Shown: positions 1 through 9,030 of the stretch, piece after piece
How the letters are laid out: the number at the start of each line of letters is the position of its first letter
Numbering within the stretch: position 1 is the first letter of the stretch
Source: Flavobacterium micromati
GTDB taxonomy: Bacteria; Bacteroidota; Bacteroidia; Flavobacteriales; Flavobacteriaceae
DNA length: 64,000 nt
Assembly: GCF_900129585.1 (NCBI RefSeq)
Contig: NZ_FQWF01000007.1
Coordinates: 62,001 to 126,000 of the forward strand
Direction: 5' to 3'
The notes under the pieces: generated by a model
The model's input: only the letters and a program-made list of their open reading frames with translations
What the model was told of the DNA's origin: nothing
Databases searched by the model: none
Made by a program: the position numbers and the translations under genes

Positions 1-155
1 ATTCCTGGCATCGAAGCAATTTCTACTTGATAATTTTCGCCCTCCGCGATAAACATAGGAAACATAAAATCGCTTGGACTTAATGTGGTTTCACGAACTA
101 AACTTCTTATCGATTCGTTTACTCTTAATCTTCTACCTCTTTGTAATGGGAACAT
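1..155 (-). CDS. hemB: Delta-aminolevulinic acid dehydratase, N-terminal part (cut by window edge)
   Basis: Only the first ~51 codons are in the window. They begin with MFPLQRGRRLRVNESIRS and continue through a TLSPSDFMFPMFI-like segment, which is the characteristic N-terminus of porphobilinogen synthase. The enzyme condenses two 5-aminolevulinate molecules to porphobilinogen in the cytoplasm. The ATG at 153-155 is the natural start. It reads in the same direction as hemA, hemC, hemD, hemE and hemF to its right, so it looks like the distal member of the same heme cluster, now separated from hemF by the transposase and hairpin arrays. The identification rests on a short stretch but the match to family memory is strong. 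Confidence 0.85.
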   Translation of the reverse strand, partial: MFPLQRGRRLRVNESIRSLVRETTLSPSDFMFPMFIAEGENYQVEIASMPG

Positions 156-176
156 AATGATTTATGATTTAATTTA

Positions 177-326
177 AGCTCCAGCGGAGCGTCATATTTA
201 TAGCTCCAGCGGAGCGTCATATTTATAGCTCCAGCGGAGCGTCATATTTATAGCTCCAGCGGAGCGTCATATTTATAGCTCCAGCGGAGCGGCATATTTA
301 TAGCTCCAGCGGAGCGTCATATTTAT
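177..326. repeat. Left array: six 25-bp hairpin repeats
   Basis: Six head-to-tail units start at 177, 202, 227, 252, 277 and 302 with an exact 25-bp period. Each contains the palindrome GCTCC-AGC-GGAGC (5-bp stem, 3-nt loop) followed by GTC and an AT-rich spacer. The fifth unit has GGC for GTC. The array stops 1 bp short of the stop codon of the transposase gene. Read on the minus strand, the spacer and trinucleotide match the array on the other side of that gene. Confidence 0.95.
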
Positions 327-327
327 C

Positions 328-780
328 TCAATCAAAAATAAATTCAGTTTTATAATCTACATCGAATGCTTCTAAAAACGCAACATATTCCTCTTTGAAT
401 GTCTTTGCTTTGTGATGTTCTTCCTGATTTTGAATATATCTAATCACATTAGTTAAATTTGAATGACTGTATGAAAATGCTCCAAAACCAGTTTGCCATT
501 CGAATTTACCATTTACCCAAGCTTTTTCATTGATGAAACGAGAAGAATTTGCTTTTATATCTCTTACCAAATCAGACAATGCTTTGTTGGGTTTTATTCC
601 AATTAAAATATGAATATGATCTGACACTCCGTTAATGGCAATTAATTTCTGCCCTTCATTGGTAACTATTCCTGTGATATATTTAGACAATTCGTCTTTC
701 CATGTGTTGGAAATTAAATTTTGTCTGCCTTTGACAGCAAAAACAACTTGAACATACAATTGAGAATAGGTATTTGCCAT
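328..780 (-). CDS. IS200-like Y1 (REP-associated, RAYT-type) transposase
   Basis: About 150 residues, the normal length for single-domain Y1 HUH transposases of the IS200/RAYT class. These nick single-stranded DNA at hairpins. The HUH motif is H57-I-H59 in SDHIHILIG (numbering from the upstream TTG frame), and the nucleophile is probably Y117 in IRYIQNQEEHH. I chose ATG at 778-780 (MANTYSQLYV) rather than the TTG at 784-786. The gene is intact. No IS200-type ends are visible; instead it is bracketed by inverted arrays of two different hairpin repeats with the same 25-bp period, the arrangement expected of a domesticated RAYT with its REP sequences. Its mobility and substrate are inferred, not shown. 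Confidence 0.85.
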   Translation of the reverse strand: MANTYSQLYVQVVFAVKGRQNLISNTWKDELSKYITGIVTNEGQKLIAINGVSDHIHILIGIKPNKALSDLVRDIKANSSRFINEKAWVNGKFEWQTGFGAFSYSHSNLTNVIRYIQNQEEHHKAKTFKEEYVAFLEAFDVDYKTEFIFD

Positions 781-879
781 GATCAAAAATTAATTATAAC
801 TATGTAAAACCAATGTGGATTAAAATTCAAGAATTTGGGATAATAAAATTATATAAATATTTTGCGCTATTAATATTTC

Positions 880-992
880 GCACCGATGGTGCTAAAAATA
901 TGTCGCACCGATAGTGCTAAAAATATGTCGCACCGATGGTGCTATAAATATGTCGCACCGATGGTGCTATAAATATGTCGCACCGATGGTGC
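880..992. repeat. Right array: five 25-bp hairpin repeats
   Basis: Five units start at 880, 905, 930, 955 and 980, again with a 25-bp period. Each palindrome is GCACC-GAT-GGTGC, with one loop/stem variant (ATAGTGC) in the second. Four are preceded by TGTC and separated by TATAAATA or TAAAAATA. The first is preceded by TTC. The spacer is the reverse complement of the left-array spacer apart from one base (GTC here, GAC there), so the two arrays are inverted around the transposase. Their stems are entirely different yet equally well paired. Confidence 0.95.
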
Positions 993-1030
993 TGCTTGAA
1001 ATATTATTTATGGGTATAAATATACAATTG

Positions 1031-1939
1031 TTACAGAGTTATCCAATCAATGGGTTTTTCCAATACTTTTACTAATTTTTCTTCTTCGCTTCCAGCTTCT
1101 GGATGATGGTCGTAAACCCACTGCACATGTGGTGGTAAACTCATCAGAATACTCTCTATTCTGCCATTGGTTTTTAAACCAAACAACGTGCCTTTGTCGT
1201 GCACCAAATTGAACTCTACATAACGACCACGGCGAATTTCTTGCCATGTTTTTTGCTCTGGTGTGTATGGCAATTCCTTTCTTCTCCCTACAATAGGAAC
1301 ATACGCCTCTAGGAAACTATTCCCCACTTCGCTAACAAAGCTAAACCAATTTTCCATTGAAATATCCTCAGTCGCTTTGCAATAATCAAAGAACAATCCG
1401 CCAATCCCTCTCGCTTCATTACGATGCAAATTCCAAAAATAGGTATCACATTGCTTTTTATATTTTGGATAAAACTCTAAATTGTGTTTATCGCAAGCAG
1501 TTTTACAGGTTTGATGAAAGTGAATCGCATCCTCTTCAAACAAATAATACGGTGTCAAATCTTGACCTCCACCAAACCATTGCTGAATTATACTACCATT
1601 ATCATCGTACATTTCGAAATAGCGCCAATTGGCATGAACCGTTGGCACCATTGGGTTTTTTGGATGCATAACCAAACTCAATCCGCAGGCAAAAAAATCA
1701 GCCTCGCCTACATTAAACATTTTTTGCATGGCTTCAGGCAGCTTCCCGTGAACCGCAGAAATATTAACACCGCCTTTTTCAAAAACTTTTCCGTTTTCAA
1801 TTACACGAGTTCGTCCACCGCCACCTTCTGGACGTTCCCAAAGATCTTCTTTAAATTTGGCTTGACCATCAACCGCCTCGAGTCCTGCCACGATTTGGTC
1901 TTGTAGGTTTTGTATGTAGGTGTAGAATTGTTCTTTCAT
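1031..1939 (-). CDS. hemF: Oxygen-dependent coproporphyrinogen III oxidase
   Basis: 302 residues, the usual HemF length. It converts coproporphyrinogen III to protoporphyrinogen IX by oxidative decarboxylation of two propionates, using O2. Family segments are clear: the PEGGGGRTRVIENG stretch near residues 37-50, NPMVPTVHANWRYFE near 94-108, WFGGGQDLTPYY near 121-132, and the C-terminal RRGRYVEFNLVHDKGT. The gene follows hemE by 76 bp on the minus strand. Depending on oxygen suggests an aerobic organism. The start MKEQFYTYIQ fits the family. The gene's 3' end faces the right hairpin array, which begins about 40 bp beyond its stop. Confidence 0.97.
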   Translation of the reverse strand: MKEQFYTYIQNLQDQIVAGLEAVDGQAKFKEDLWERPEGGGGRTRVIENGKVFEKGGVNISAVHGKLPEAMQKMFNVGEADFFACGLSLVMHPKNPMVPTVHANWRYFEMYDDNGSIIQQWFGGGQDLTPYYLFEEDAIHFHQTCKTACDKHNLEFYPKYKKQCDTYFWNLHRNEARGIGGLFFDYCKATEDISMENWFSFVSEVGNSFLEAYVPIVGRRKELPYTPEQKTWQEIRRGRYVEFNLVHDKGTLFGLKTNGRIESILMSLPPHVQWVYDHHPEAGSEEEKLVKVLEKPIDWITL

Positions 1940-2015
1940 AACTAATGTATCAAGTACAAACTTTCAAGAATTAAGATTCAAAAATCTTGATACTTAATAC
2001 TTCAATCTTTGTACT

Positions 2016-3038
2016 TTATTTATACTCCTTCACCGCATCAATAAATGCTTTCGCATGATCTACAGGAATATTTGGTAAAATTCCATGACCTAAATTCACA
2101 ATGTATTTGTCTTTCCCAAATTCGTCAATCATTTCGTGTACCATTTTCTTGATAACCGGAATAGGTGACAACAATCTTGATGGATCAAAATTACCTTGTA
2201 AGGTGATTTTTCCACCTGACAAATATCTTGCGTTTCTTGGCGAACACGTCCAGTCTACTCCTAATGCTGAAGCTCTACTTTTTCCCATCTCGCCTAGAGC
2301 AAACCAACACCCTTTTCCAAAAACAATTACCGGAGCATCATCAGCTAAAGCTTCAATGATTTGGTTAATGTATTTCCATGAAAATTCCTGATAATCAACT
2401 GGGGATAACATTCCGCCCCAAGAGTCAAAAACTTGGACGGCATTTACTCCCGCTTTTACCTTTTCTTTTAAATATAAAATAGTAGTATCAGTGATTTTTT
2501 GCAATAAAACATGTGCTGCTTCCGGATGTTGGAAACAAAATCCTTTGGCCATATCAAAACTTTTCGACCCTTTTCCCTCAACGGCATAACACATGATGGT
2601 CCATGGTGAACCGGCAAAACCAATTAATGGCACCTCATCGTTCAACATTTCTTTAGTCAATTTGATGGCCTCAAAAACATACCCTAAAGTTTCATTCACA
2701 TCTGGCACAATCACTTTCTCTACATCTTGAATCGTACGAATAGGATTAGGTAAAAACGGACCGAAATTCTCTTTCATTAGTACCTCAATTCCCATTGCTT
2801 GTGGAATTACCAATATATCTGAAAACAATATGGCCGCATCTGGAGCAATTCTGCGAATAGGTTGCACTGTGATTTCGGCAGCTAGCTCTGGCGTTTGACA
2901 ACGAGTGAAAAAATCATATTTATCGCGCAAAGCGATGAATTCAGGCAAATATCTTCCTGCTTGACGCATCATCCAAACTGGCGGGCGTTGCACGGTTTCT
3001 CCTTTTAAAGCTCTTAAAAATAAGTCGTTCTTAATCAT
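2016..3038 (-). CDS. hemE: Uroporphyrinogen decarboxylase
   Basis: 340 residues, full length. It removes four acetate carboxyl groups from uroporphyrinogen III to give coproporphyrinogen III. The N-terminal signature [16 protein letters not shown] (residues ~19-34) carries the substrate-binding Arg residues. The [12 protein letters not shown] and [12 protein letters not shown] segments and the C-terminal NLGHGILPN are all present. It lies 21 bp downstream of hemD in the minus-strand heme operon. Nothing unusual is seen. Confidence 0.98.
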   Translation of the reverse strand: MIKNDLFLRALKGETVQRPPVWMMRQAGRYLPEFIALRDKYDFFTRCQTPELAAEITVQPIRRIAPDAAILFSDILVIPQAMGIEVLMKENFGPFLPNPIRTIQDVEKVIVPDVNETLGYVFEAIKLTKEMLNDEVPLIGFAGSPWTIMCYAVEGKGSKSFDMAKGFCFQHPEAAHVLLQKITDTTILYLKEKVKAGVNAVQVFDSWGGMLSPVDYQEFSWKYINQIIEALADDAPVIVFGKGCWFALGEMGKSRASALGVDWTCSPRNARYLSGGKITLQGNFDPSRLLSPIPVIKKMVHEMIDEFGKDKYIVNLGHGILPNIPVDHAKAFIDAVKEYK

Positions 3039-3059
3039 GTTTTATATTTTAGCAGATTG

Positions 3060-3743
3060 CTAGATGCTTTCCGTTTTATAATATTCAATAACTTCCTCGA
3101 TCACCTCTTCAATGGTCGGTGTTTCGGCAATTACAATGTTTTTAACTTTATTTAACTCTAATGTTTTAGCGGTGGTATTACCCACGCAAAAACAAATTTC
3201 ATTTTTGATTTTATTATTAGTCAAATAACTCTCGGCGGCAGATGGGCTAAAAAATAGTATCCCGTCAAATTTTTCTTGGTCGGATATTTTGAAAGGCGCT
3301 AATTTGGTTTGGTAAACTTCTATTTCATTAAAAGTTATTCCTTCGCTTTTCAAAGCTGCTGGCAAAGTTTCCTTTCGTAAATTCCCGCTTAAAAAAGTAT
3401 AGCTTTCTTTGTTGTAAATTAGAGTTATAATTTCTGCTAATTCTGATGCATAGTCCATGTAAACATCAACTTTAAAACCGTTTAGCTCCAGTAGTTCTTT
3501 GGTTTTAATACCTACACAAAACACACTTTTAGTTTTAAGCACTTCCCAATCGTTTTGTTCCATCAAACTTAAAACAGCATTTTGGCTACTAAAAATCAAA
3601 TTAGTATTGATGGTATTCAGCTCAAAAAGATTATTTTTAATTTCGATAAAATCTTGTTCTAAAAGATCAAATTTTGCCTCAAGAAAGGCCTGCCTTTGTT
3701 CCCCAGACAATGTTTTAGTTGATAAAATGCTTATTTGACTCAT
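3060..3743 (-). CDS. hemD: Uroporphyrinogen-III synthase
   Basis: 227 residues. It closes and inverts ring D of hydroxymethylbilane to give uroporphyrinogen III. HemD sequences are poorly conserved, but the two-lobe pattern is readable: an N-terminal lobe with the LIFSSQNAV segment and a C-terminal lobe with GILFFSPSAAESY and CFCVGNTTAKTLE. Position makes the call firm: its ATG overlaps the hemC stop by one base (TAATG), which implies translational coupling, and hemE follows. Confidence 0.92.
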   Translation of the reverse strand: MSQISILSTKTLSGEQRQAFLEAKFDLLEQDFIEIKNNLFELNTINTNLIFSSQNAVLSLMEQNDWEVLKTKSVFCVGIKTKELLELNGFKVDVYMDYASELAEIITLIYNKESYTFLSGNLRKETLPAALKSEGITFNEIEVYQTKLAPFKISDQEKFDGILFFSPSAAESYLTNNKIKNEICFCVGNTTAKTLELNKVKNIVIAETPTIEEVIEEVIEYYKTESI

Positions 3744-4720
3744 TATTTTTTCAAATTATTTTTAATTTCCGCCATTAATTTTATTCCACCATTTTCAAGA
3801 ATTTCTTGGGCACAATAAAAACCTAATTTTTTCCATTCTTGCATTGGAACGGTTTTTTCGATTTCTATTTTTTGTGTTCCATCCAAGGAGAAAAGAACAC
3901 CTTTAAAAACAATATCATCTTCTACAAAAATGGCTAAAGCCCCTATTGGTGCCGTACAACCACCTTCAAGTGTCTTCAGGAATTGTCTTTCGATATGCGT
4001 ACATACTTCGGTATCAATGTCATTAAGTTCGCTCAAAGCTTGTCTAGAGAACTCATCAACAGCCATGGCAACAACTACCATTGCGCCTTGAGCTGGCGCT
4101 GGAGTCATCCAATCTAAATCGATGTATGAAAAATTCTTATTATCTCCCTCTTCTTCGGAGAGTCCCGGGACTTTGGAAGTACTGAGATTAGGTTTCAAGT
4201 TGATTCTTTCTAATCCTGCTGCCGCAAAAACGGCTCCATTCCAATCGCTTTCCTGTAATTTCCGCATTCTCGTATTGACATTTCCGCGTAAATCTACAAC
4301 TTGATGATTGGGATATTTATGCAGCCATTGTGCTTGCCTACGCAAACTGCCAGTGGCAATTTTCCCTACTCCATCGAGAAAATCAAGGTTTCCTTTATGT
4401 ACCAAAATATCTAAAGTGGTCGCTCTTTCTAGAACTGCCGCTTGAACAATTCCTATAGGTAAAGCTGTAGGCACATCTTTCATCGAATGAACCGCGATAT
4501 CCACTTGACCGGTGATCATTGCAATATCGAGTGTTTTAGTAAAGATTCCCGTGATTCCTAATTCGTATAGCGGTTTATCAAGGATAATATCACCAATAGA
4601 TTTAACAGCAGTAATTTCAGTTTTATAACCTAAATCATTTAGTTTTTTTTCGACGGTGTGTGCTTGCCAGAGTGCGAGTTCACTATCGCGAGTTCCGATA
4701 CGTATAATTTTTTCCGCCAT
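3743..4720 (-). CDS. hemC: Porphobilinogen deaminase (hydroxymethylbilane synthase)
   Basis: 325 residues. It polymerises four porphobilinogens into hydroxymethylbilane on a dipyrromethane cofactor. The N-terminus IRIGTRDSELALWQA, the HSMKDVPT loop, GSLRRQAQWL and the cofactor-binding Cys in LEGGCTAPIGALA are all visible. It is about 10-15 residues longer than many bacterial homologues, with an insertion around GLSEEEGDNKNFSYIDL. A 270-bp gap (4721-4990) separates it from hemA; I see no clear promoter there, though a separate start of transcription is possible. Confidence 0.98.
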   Translation of the reverse strand: MAEKIIRIGTRDSELALWQAHTVEKKLNDLGYKTEITAVKSIGDIILDKPLYELGITGIFTKTLDIAMITGQVDIAVHSMKDVPTALPIGIVQAAVLERATTLDILVHKGNLDFLDGVGKIATGSLRRQAQWLHKYPNHQVVDLRGNVNTRMRKLQESDWNGAVFAAAGLERINLKPNLSTSKVPGLSEEEGDNKNFSYIDLDWMTPAPAQGAMVVVAMAVDEFSRQALSELNDIDTEVCTHIERQFLKTLEGGCTAPIGALAIFVEDDIVFKGVLFSLDGTQKIEIEKTVPMQEWKKLGFYCAQEILENGGIKLMAEIKNNLKK

Positions 4721-4990
4721 TATGATTTTTTAAACCTTGTTTTTAAATTTAACAATAAAGGAATTAGATTCCATTTCATTGCTCAAAAAGCATTTGTCAA
4801 ATTAAAACGTTTCTACAAAGATTTTATCGATTAACTTTTTTCTTGGAATCCAAAGCAAAGCAACTTTTACAAATTTCAATATGCTTAAGTACAGCATGTA
4901 AATTCGCGTTCACACTAATAAACATGTTGCTTTTCAACTAATCAAAAGTAAAAATGAATTTTGCTTTGCGAACTTAAATAAGAATTTGTT

Positions 4991-6247
4991 TTATCGAACC
5001 ATTGCTTCAATTTTGAACACTTTTTCAATCCATTCAATGCTTTCATCAACCATCGTGTTTTCATCTTTAAGGTGATTGGCAAAATGTGTTGTTATTTTTT
5101 GAATGATTCTATTGCTAATAATTTCAGCTTGTTCTTCATTGAAATTTAAAATTTTTCTACTTTGAAAATCAAGCTCTGACATTTTGATGTCGTTCAGCTT
5201 TGCTTTTAAGGCATTAATTGTAGGCGCAAACTTTCGGCCTCTGGTCCAAGCGCTAAATTCTTCTTGTATTTCTTCGATAATTGCTTCGGCAGCAGGAATT
5301 TGTCTTTTTCTTTTTTCTAAAGTTTCATCAGTCATTTGAGACAAATAATCCATGTGAATAAGGGTCACTCCTTCTATTTCAGTAACATTTTCGTTCACGT
5401 TTTTTGGGAGTGACAAATCTAGAATTAACAACGGCTTTTTTAGATTTAAAATAGCTTTATCGACTGTTGGGTTTTGCGCTCCCGTTGCCACTACTAAAAC
5501 ATCCGCTTTTTGCAGCTCAAGCTGTAAATCAGCATAATCTTTCACTACTAAATTTAATTTTTTAGCTAGTTTCTCGGCTTTATCCTTAGTTCTATTAATG
5601 AGCGTGATTTGCTCATTTTTAGTATGCTTTACTAAATTTTCACAAGTATTTCTACCTATTTTTCCTGTGCCAAAAAGTAAAATGTTTTTGTTTCCAATAT
5701 CTGCTACGTTCTTGATAATATATTGAACGGATGCAAATGAAACCGATGTTGCACCAGATGAGATTTCAGTATCTGTTTTGATTTTTTTACTCGCTTGAAT
5801 TACCGAGTTTATTAAGCGATCCATGAAAGTGTTAATCAACCCATTAGATTTACTAAGGCTGAAAGCGATTTTCATTTGGCTAATAATTTCAAAATCACCT
5901 AATATTTGACTATCTAATCCCGTTCCTACACGAAACATATGATTGATAGCCTCTTGGTTTTTATAAATATAGGCTACTTCTTGAAATTCTTCTACAGAAC
6001 CTTTGCTGTTTTCACAAAGTAATTTAATTAATTGATAAGGGTGCTTTGCAAAACCATAAATTTCGGTTCTATTGCATGTTGATGTAACTATCAAAGATTC
6101 TATTCCTTCGGCTTCGGCTTGGATCAATAAAATAGATTGGGCTTTGGCATCTAAGCTAAATTTTCCTCTTATAGTCGCATCGGCTTTTTTGTAACTTAAT
6201 CCTAAAGCATAGAAGCTGCTATTCTTGGACATGTTGAATTTTTCCAT
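4991..6247 (-). CDS. hemA: Glutamyl-tRNA reductase
   Basis: 418 residues. It reduces glutamyl-tRNA(Glu) to glutamate-1-semialdehyde, the first committed step of C5-pathway heme synthesis. The catalytic Cys58 lies in VTSTCNRTEIYG, the NADPH fold shows FGTGKIGRNTCE, and the GLDSQILGDFEI substrate segment is present. The C-terminal dimerisation region is complete. The ATG at 6245-6247 has an AAGGAAAG stretch upstream; an internal ATG five codons later is possible. It heads the minus-strand heme genes and diverges from the AraC-type regulator, with a 758-bp gap between them. Confidence 0.97.
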   Translation of the reverse strand: MEKFNMSKNSSFYALGLSYKKADATIRGKFSLDAKAQSILLIQAEAEGIESLIVTSTCNRTEIYGFAKHPYQLIKLLCENSKGSVEEFQEVAYIYKNQEAINHMFRVGTGLDSQILGDFEIISQMKIAFSLSKSNGLINTFMDRLINSVIQASKKIKTDTEISSGATSVSFASVQYIIKNVADIGNKNILLFGTGKIGRNTCENLVKHTKNEQITLINRTKDKAEKLAKKLNLVVKDYADLQLELQKADVLVVATGAQNPTVDKAILNLKKPLLILDLSLPKNVNENVTEIEGVTLIHMDYLSQMTDETLEKRKRQIPAAEAIIEEIQEEFSAWTRGRKFAPTINALKAKLNDIKMSELDFQSRKILNFNEEQAEIISNRIIQKITTHFANHLKDENTMVDESIEWIEKVFKIEAMVR

Positions 6248-6273
6248 ATTATACTTTCCTTAAAAAAGTTCTA

Positions 6274-6305
6274 CAAAATTATTACTAAGTATTTTATAAA
6301 AACAA
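6274..6305 (-). promoter_or_regulatory. Probable hemA promoter
   Basis: On the minus strand TTG (6305-6303) and TAATTTTG (6281-6274) are 21 bp apart, matching the Bacteroidota primary-sigma pattern TTG-N(17-23)-TAnnTTTG. The start of transcription would fall about 20 bp before the hemA ATG. Confidence 0.6.
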
Positions 6306-6958
6306 CGCTATAAGTGCTTTTTGTATCGCTGAGCGAAATTCGGATTAAAAATAGCTATTTAGGTACTATTTTAATAGAAAAACAGGGCTTCTTCAAGGTT
6401 TTCATACTCAATTATGTAGATTTATTCTAAATAAAGAGCGTTGCGGGTTTCCATTTTGTTTATTAAAAAATATCGCTTAAAGTTCACCAAAATGATGGAA
6501 AAATATCGACTAAACTATATTTAACAAATTTAAATATTTATTGCTAAATGTGTTTATTATCCTGCTAAGTGATACTATTAATGCTTGATAATCTCCAAAT
6601 AATTATTGAATTAATTTTTTTATTTATGGAATATTACGCATAATTAGACTATAAACAGTACCTTTTCATGTCTTTTAACATCGATATTTACAGAATTTCG
6701 CTTACTATAATACAAGTTATCCACCTAATTAGAAAATCGACAATCAGGAATTAATTTTTTGTCCAGTTTTATAATAGCTGCAGATGACTTTGATATTGCG
6801 ATTTCATTGATTATTAAGTAAACAGTATCCGTGAAAATAAATATCCACATTGCAACCATCTTAAAATAATATACAATCATTAAAGATTTTATAATTTTAA
6901 GACGAAGTACAGAAATAACCATCAAAAAGATTTAATTTTGAAAAGCGCAATAAATAGG
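6306..6958. other. Long AT-rich intergenic region between hemA and the AraC-type gene
   Basis: About 650 bp without a convincing gene. A 66-codon minus-strand frame at 6725-6925 has no recognisable domain and hydrophobic, low-complexity composition, so I did not call it. The gap is much longer than others in the block and lies between two divergent promoters, so it could hold binding sites for the AraC-type protein. I found no obvious palindrome in it. Confidence 0.5.
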
Positions 6959-6986
6959 TTGACTTACAAGCCAATTATTAACTTTG
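6959..6986 (+). promoter_or_regulatory. Promoter of the AraC-type regulator
   Basis: TTG at 6959-6961 and TAACTTTG at 6979-6986 are separated by 17 bp, an excellent fit to the Bacteroidota consensus. The ATG follows at 7006, leaving a short leader. Confidence 0.75.
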
Positions 6987-7005
6987 AATTAAGAAAATCT
7001 AACAA

Positions 7006-7875
7006 ATGGAGGAAGAAATAAAAATTGACGATGATTTCATTCTAATTCGTTTTCAAAACACTACTGATGAAGTTATTGAATTTAAGCGTCCGGTTCAATT
7101 GGGCTTATTGCAGTTTCATTTTGGATTAAAAGGTAGTGCTAATTATATCTTCAATCAGCGCAATTACATCATGAATCTAAAAGAAGAAAAGGCGTTGCTG
7201 TTTTACAACACCGAGCGTGAATTGCCTTTGCATGTAGAGATTGCTCCTAAATCATGGTTAATTTCTATTTTTGTTTCGGTTAGAAAATTTCATGGATTAT
7301 TTACCAATGATGCCGAATATATTCCGTTTTTAAGCAAGGAAAACCAAGATAAAAAATATTACAACGAAAGCGACATAAGTCCATCAATGGCCATCGTGCT
7401 TAACCAAATGTTTCATTATAACTTAAATCCATCGATAAAAAATCTTTATTACAAAGGGAAAGGGTACGAGTTATTAAGTCTGTTTTTTAATCGAAACGAA
7501 GATCCTAATGCGGAACAATGTCCGTTTTTAATCGATGAAGAAAACGTATTAAAAATCAAAAAGGCTAAAGAAATTATTATAACTAATATGGCCGAACCAC
7601 CTGGATTACAGGAGTTGGCAGATGAAATAGGGTTGAATTTGAAGAAACTTAAAATGGGTTTTAAACAAATTTATGGGGATACCGTTTATGGATTTCTCTT
7701 TGACTATAAAATGGATGTCGCTCGAAAATTACTCGATAGTGGCTCCTATAATGTTAATGAAGTAGGCCTCAAAATAGGTTATAGTACAGGAAGCCATTTT
7801 ATTGCGGCCTTCAAAAAGAAATTTGCAACCACACCAAAGAAATATTTGATGGGCATAAACTCTAATACCCAGTAA
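7006..7875 (+). CDS. AraC-family transcriptional regulator
   Basis: 289 residues. The C-terminal ~100 residues form the double helix-turn-helix of AraC proteins: LQELADEIGLNLKKLKMGFKQIYG is the first recognition unit, and VNEVGLKIGYSTGSHFIAAFKKKF followed by TPKKY is the second, containing the family signature. The N-terminal ~190 residues would be the sensor/dimer part and have no domain I can name. It stands between hemA (divergent) and hemH (75 bp to the first frame, same strand). This makes regulation of heme or iron genes a reasonable guess, and related regulators often sit beside hem or siderophore genes; the ligand is unknown. Confidence 0.9.
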   Translation: MEEEIKIDDDFILIRFQNTTDEVIEFKRPVQLGLLQFHFGLKGSANYIFNQRNYIMNLKEEKALLFYNTERELPLHVEIAPKSWLISIFVSVRKFHGLFTNDAEYIPFLSKENQDKKYYNESDISPSMAIVLNQMFHYNLNPSIKNLYYKGKGYELLSLFFNRNEDPNAEQCPFLIDEENVLKIKKAKEIIITNMAEPPGLQELADEIGLNLKKLKMGFKQIYGDTVYGFLFDYKMDVARKLLDSGSYNVNEVGLKIGYSTGSHFIAAFKKKFATTPKKYLMGINSNTQ

Positions 7876-7945
7876 AGCATTGCTTTTACGTATTAGACAA
7901 TAAATAAAAAATAGTTAATCTCAATTTACAGAAAGTAACTTTAAG

Positions 7946-7953
7946 TACTTTTG
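7946..7953 (+). promoter_or_regulatory. Probable -7 element of hemH
   Basis: TACTTTTG at 7946-7953 fits TAnnTTTG; only a weak TTT-type -33 is seen near 7925. The element overlaps the upstream in-frame TTG at 7951, which argues that translation begins at the ATG at 7975 and not at that TTG. Confidence 0.5.
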
Positions 7954-7974
7954 CAAAACGAAAAACAAGACAAG

Positions 7975-9030
7975 ATGAAAGGTGTATTATTAGTTAATTT
8001 AGGATCTCCAGAAAGTCCAACTCCAAAGGACGTAAAGCCATATTTAGATGAATTTTTAATGGACAAGTACGTTATTGATGTTCCATTTTTATTACGAGCA
8101 TTGCTAGTGCGTGGAATTATTCTACAAACCCGACCTAAAAAATCAGCTGCTGCTTACGCAAAAATATGGTGGGATGAAGGATCGCCTCTCGTTGTTATCT
8201 CTAAAAGAATGCATGCAAAGGTTCAAAAACTGGTTGATGTTCCCGTGTCATTAGCAATGCGCTACGGCAATCCGTCTTTATTATCTGGACTTCAAGAATT
8301 GCATGACAAAGGTGTAAATGAAGTTTTATTGTTTCCGTTATACCCGCAGCATGCGATGGCTTCTACAACTACAATTTTAGAATTAGCAGAAGAGCATCGC
8401 AAGAAGTATTTCCCAGAAATGAAATTTACAATCGTTCCCGCTTTTTATAACAAACCTGATTATTTACAAAACCTTGCTGACTCGATAAAAGGCCATCTAC
8501 AAGGTTTTGATTACGATCATTTATTGTTTTCGTACCATGGAATTCCCGAGCGTCACATTCGCAAAACAGATATAACCAAATCACATTGTAAAATTGATGG
8601 TTCTTGTTGTAACACTCCTTCACCGGCGCATGAGTTTTGTTACCGTCACCAATGTTACGAAACAACCAAACAAGTTGTAAAGCTACTAGGAATTCCAGAA
8701 GGGAAGTACAGTCAAACATTTCAATCGCGACTAGCGGGCGATAAGTGGTTGACTCCTTACACTGACGTGGAAGTAAATAAAATGCCAAAAAAAGGAATAA
8801 AAAATCTTGCCGTTGTAACGCCTGCTTTTGTATCTGATTGTTTAGAAACATTAGAAGAAATTGCTATGGAAGCCGGTCATGAGTTCAAAGAAAATGGTGG
8901 CGAAGAATTTTTAGCTATTCCGTGTTTAAATGATGGTGATGATTGGTGTGCAACAGTAGGAAACTGGATAACAAACTGGTCAAATGTTTCGGCTCCAGCC
9001 AAATTTGACGCTGAAAAAGTTATTGCCTAA
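7975..9030 (+). CDS. hemH: Ferrochelatase
   Basis: 351 residues from the ATG at 7975 (MKGVLLVNLGSPESP), the family's usual N-terminus. The open frame extends upstream to a TTG at 7951, but a promoter element covers that codon. It inserts Fe2+ into protoporphyrin IX (or coproporphyrin III in the alternative route) as the last step of heme synthesis. The metal-site His is in FSYHGIPERH, and the QSRLAGDKWLTPYTD and TPAFVSDCLETLEEI segments carry the conserved acidic residues. The stop codon directly touches the ATG of the MATE gene. Confidence 0.97.
   Translation: MKGVLLVNLGSPESPTPKDVKPYLDEFLMDKYVIDVPFLLRALLVRGIILQTRPKKSAAAYAKIWWDEGSPLVVISKRMHAKVQKLVDVPVSLAMRYGNPSLLSGLQELHDKGVNEVLLFPLYPQHAMASTTTILELAEEHRKKYFPEMKFTIVPAFYNKPDYLQNLADSIKGHLQGFDYDHLLFSYHGIPERHIRKTDITKSHCKIDGSCCNTPSPAHEFCYRHQCYETTKQVVKLLGIPEGKYSQTFQSRLAGDKWLTPYTDVEVNKMPKKGIKNLAVVTPAFVSDCLETLEEIAMEAGHEFKENGGEEFLAIPCLNDGDDWCATVGNWITNWSNVSAPAKFDAEKVIA

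Noticed and set aside
177-992. 25-bp arrays as CRISPR repeats
   Set aside because: Spacers are identical and only ~12 nt long.
1047-1906. Frames of 66-140 codons overlapping hemF
   Set aside because: Overlap a well-supported hemF on the other strand or in another frame.
6725-6925. 66-codon minus frame between hemA and the AraC-type gene
   Set aside because: Hydrophobic, low-complexity, no domain and no promoter; consistent with chance in AT-rich DNA.
7951-7974. Longer ferrochelatase with TTG start
   Set aside because: The TTG lies inside a TAnnTTTG promoter element; the ATG at 7975 matches the family start.
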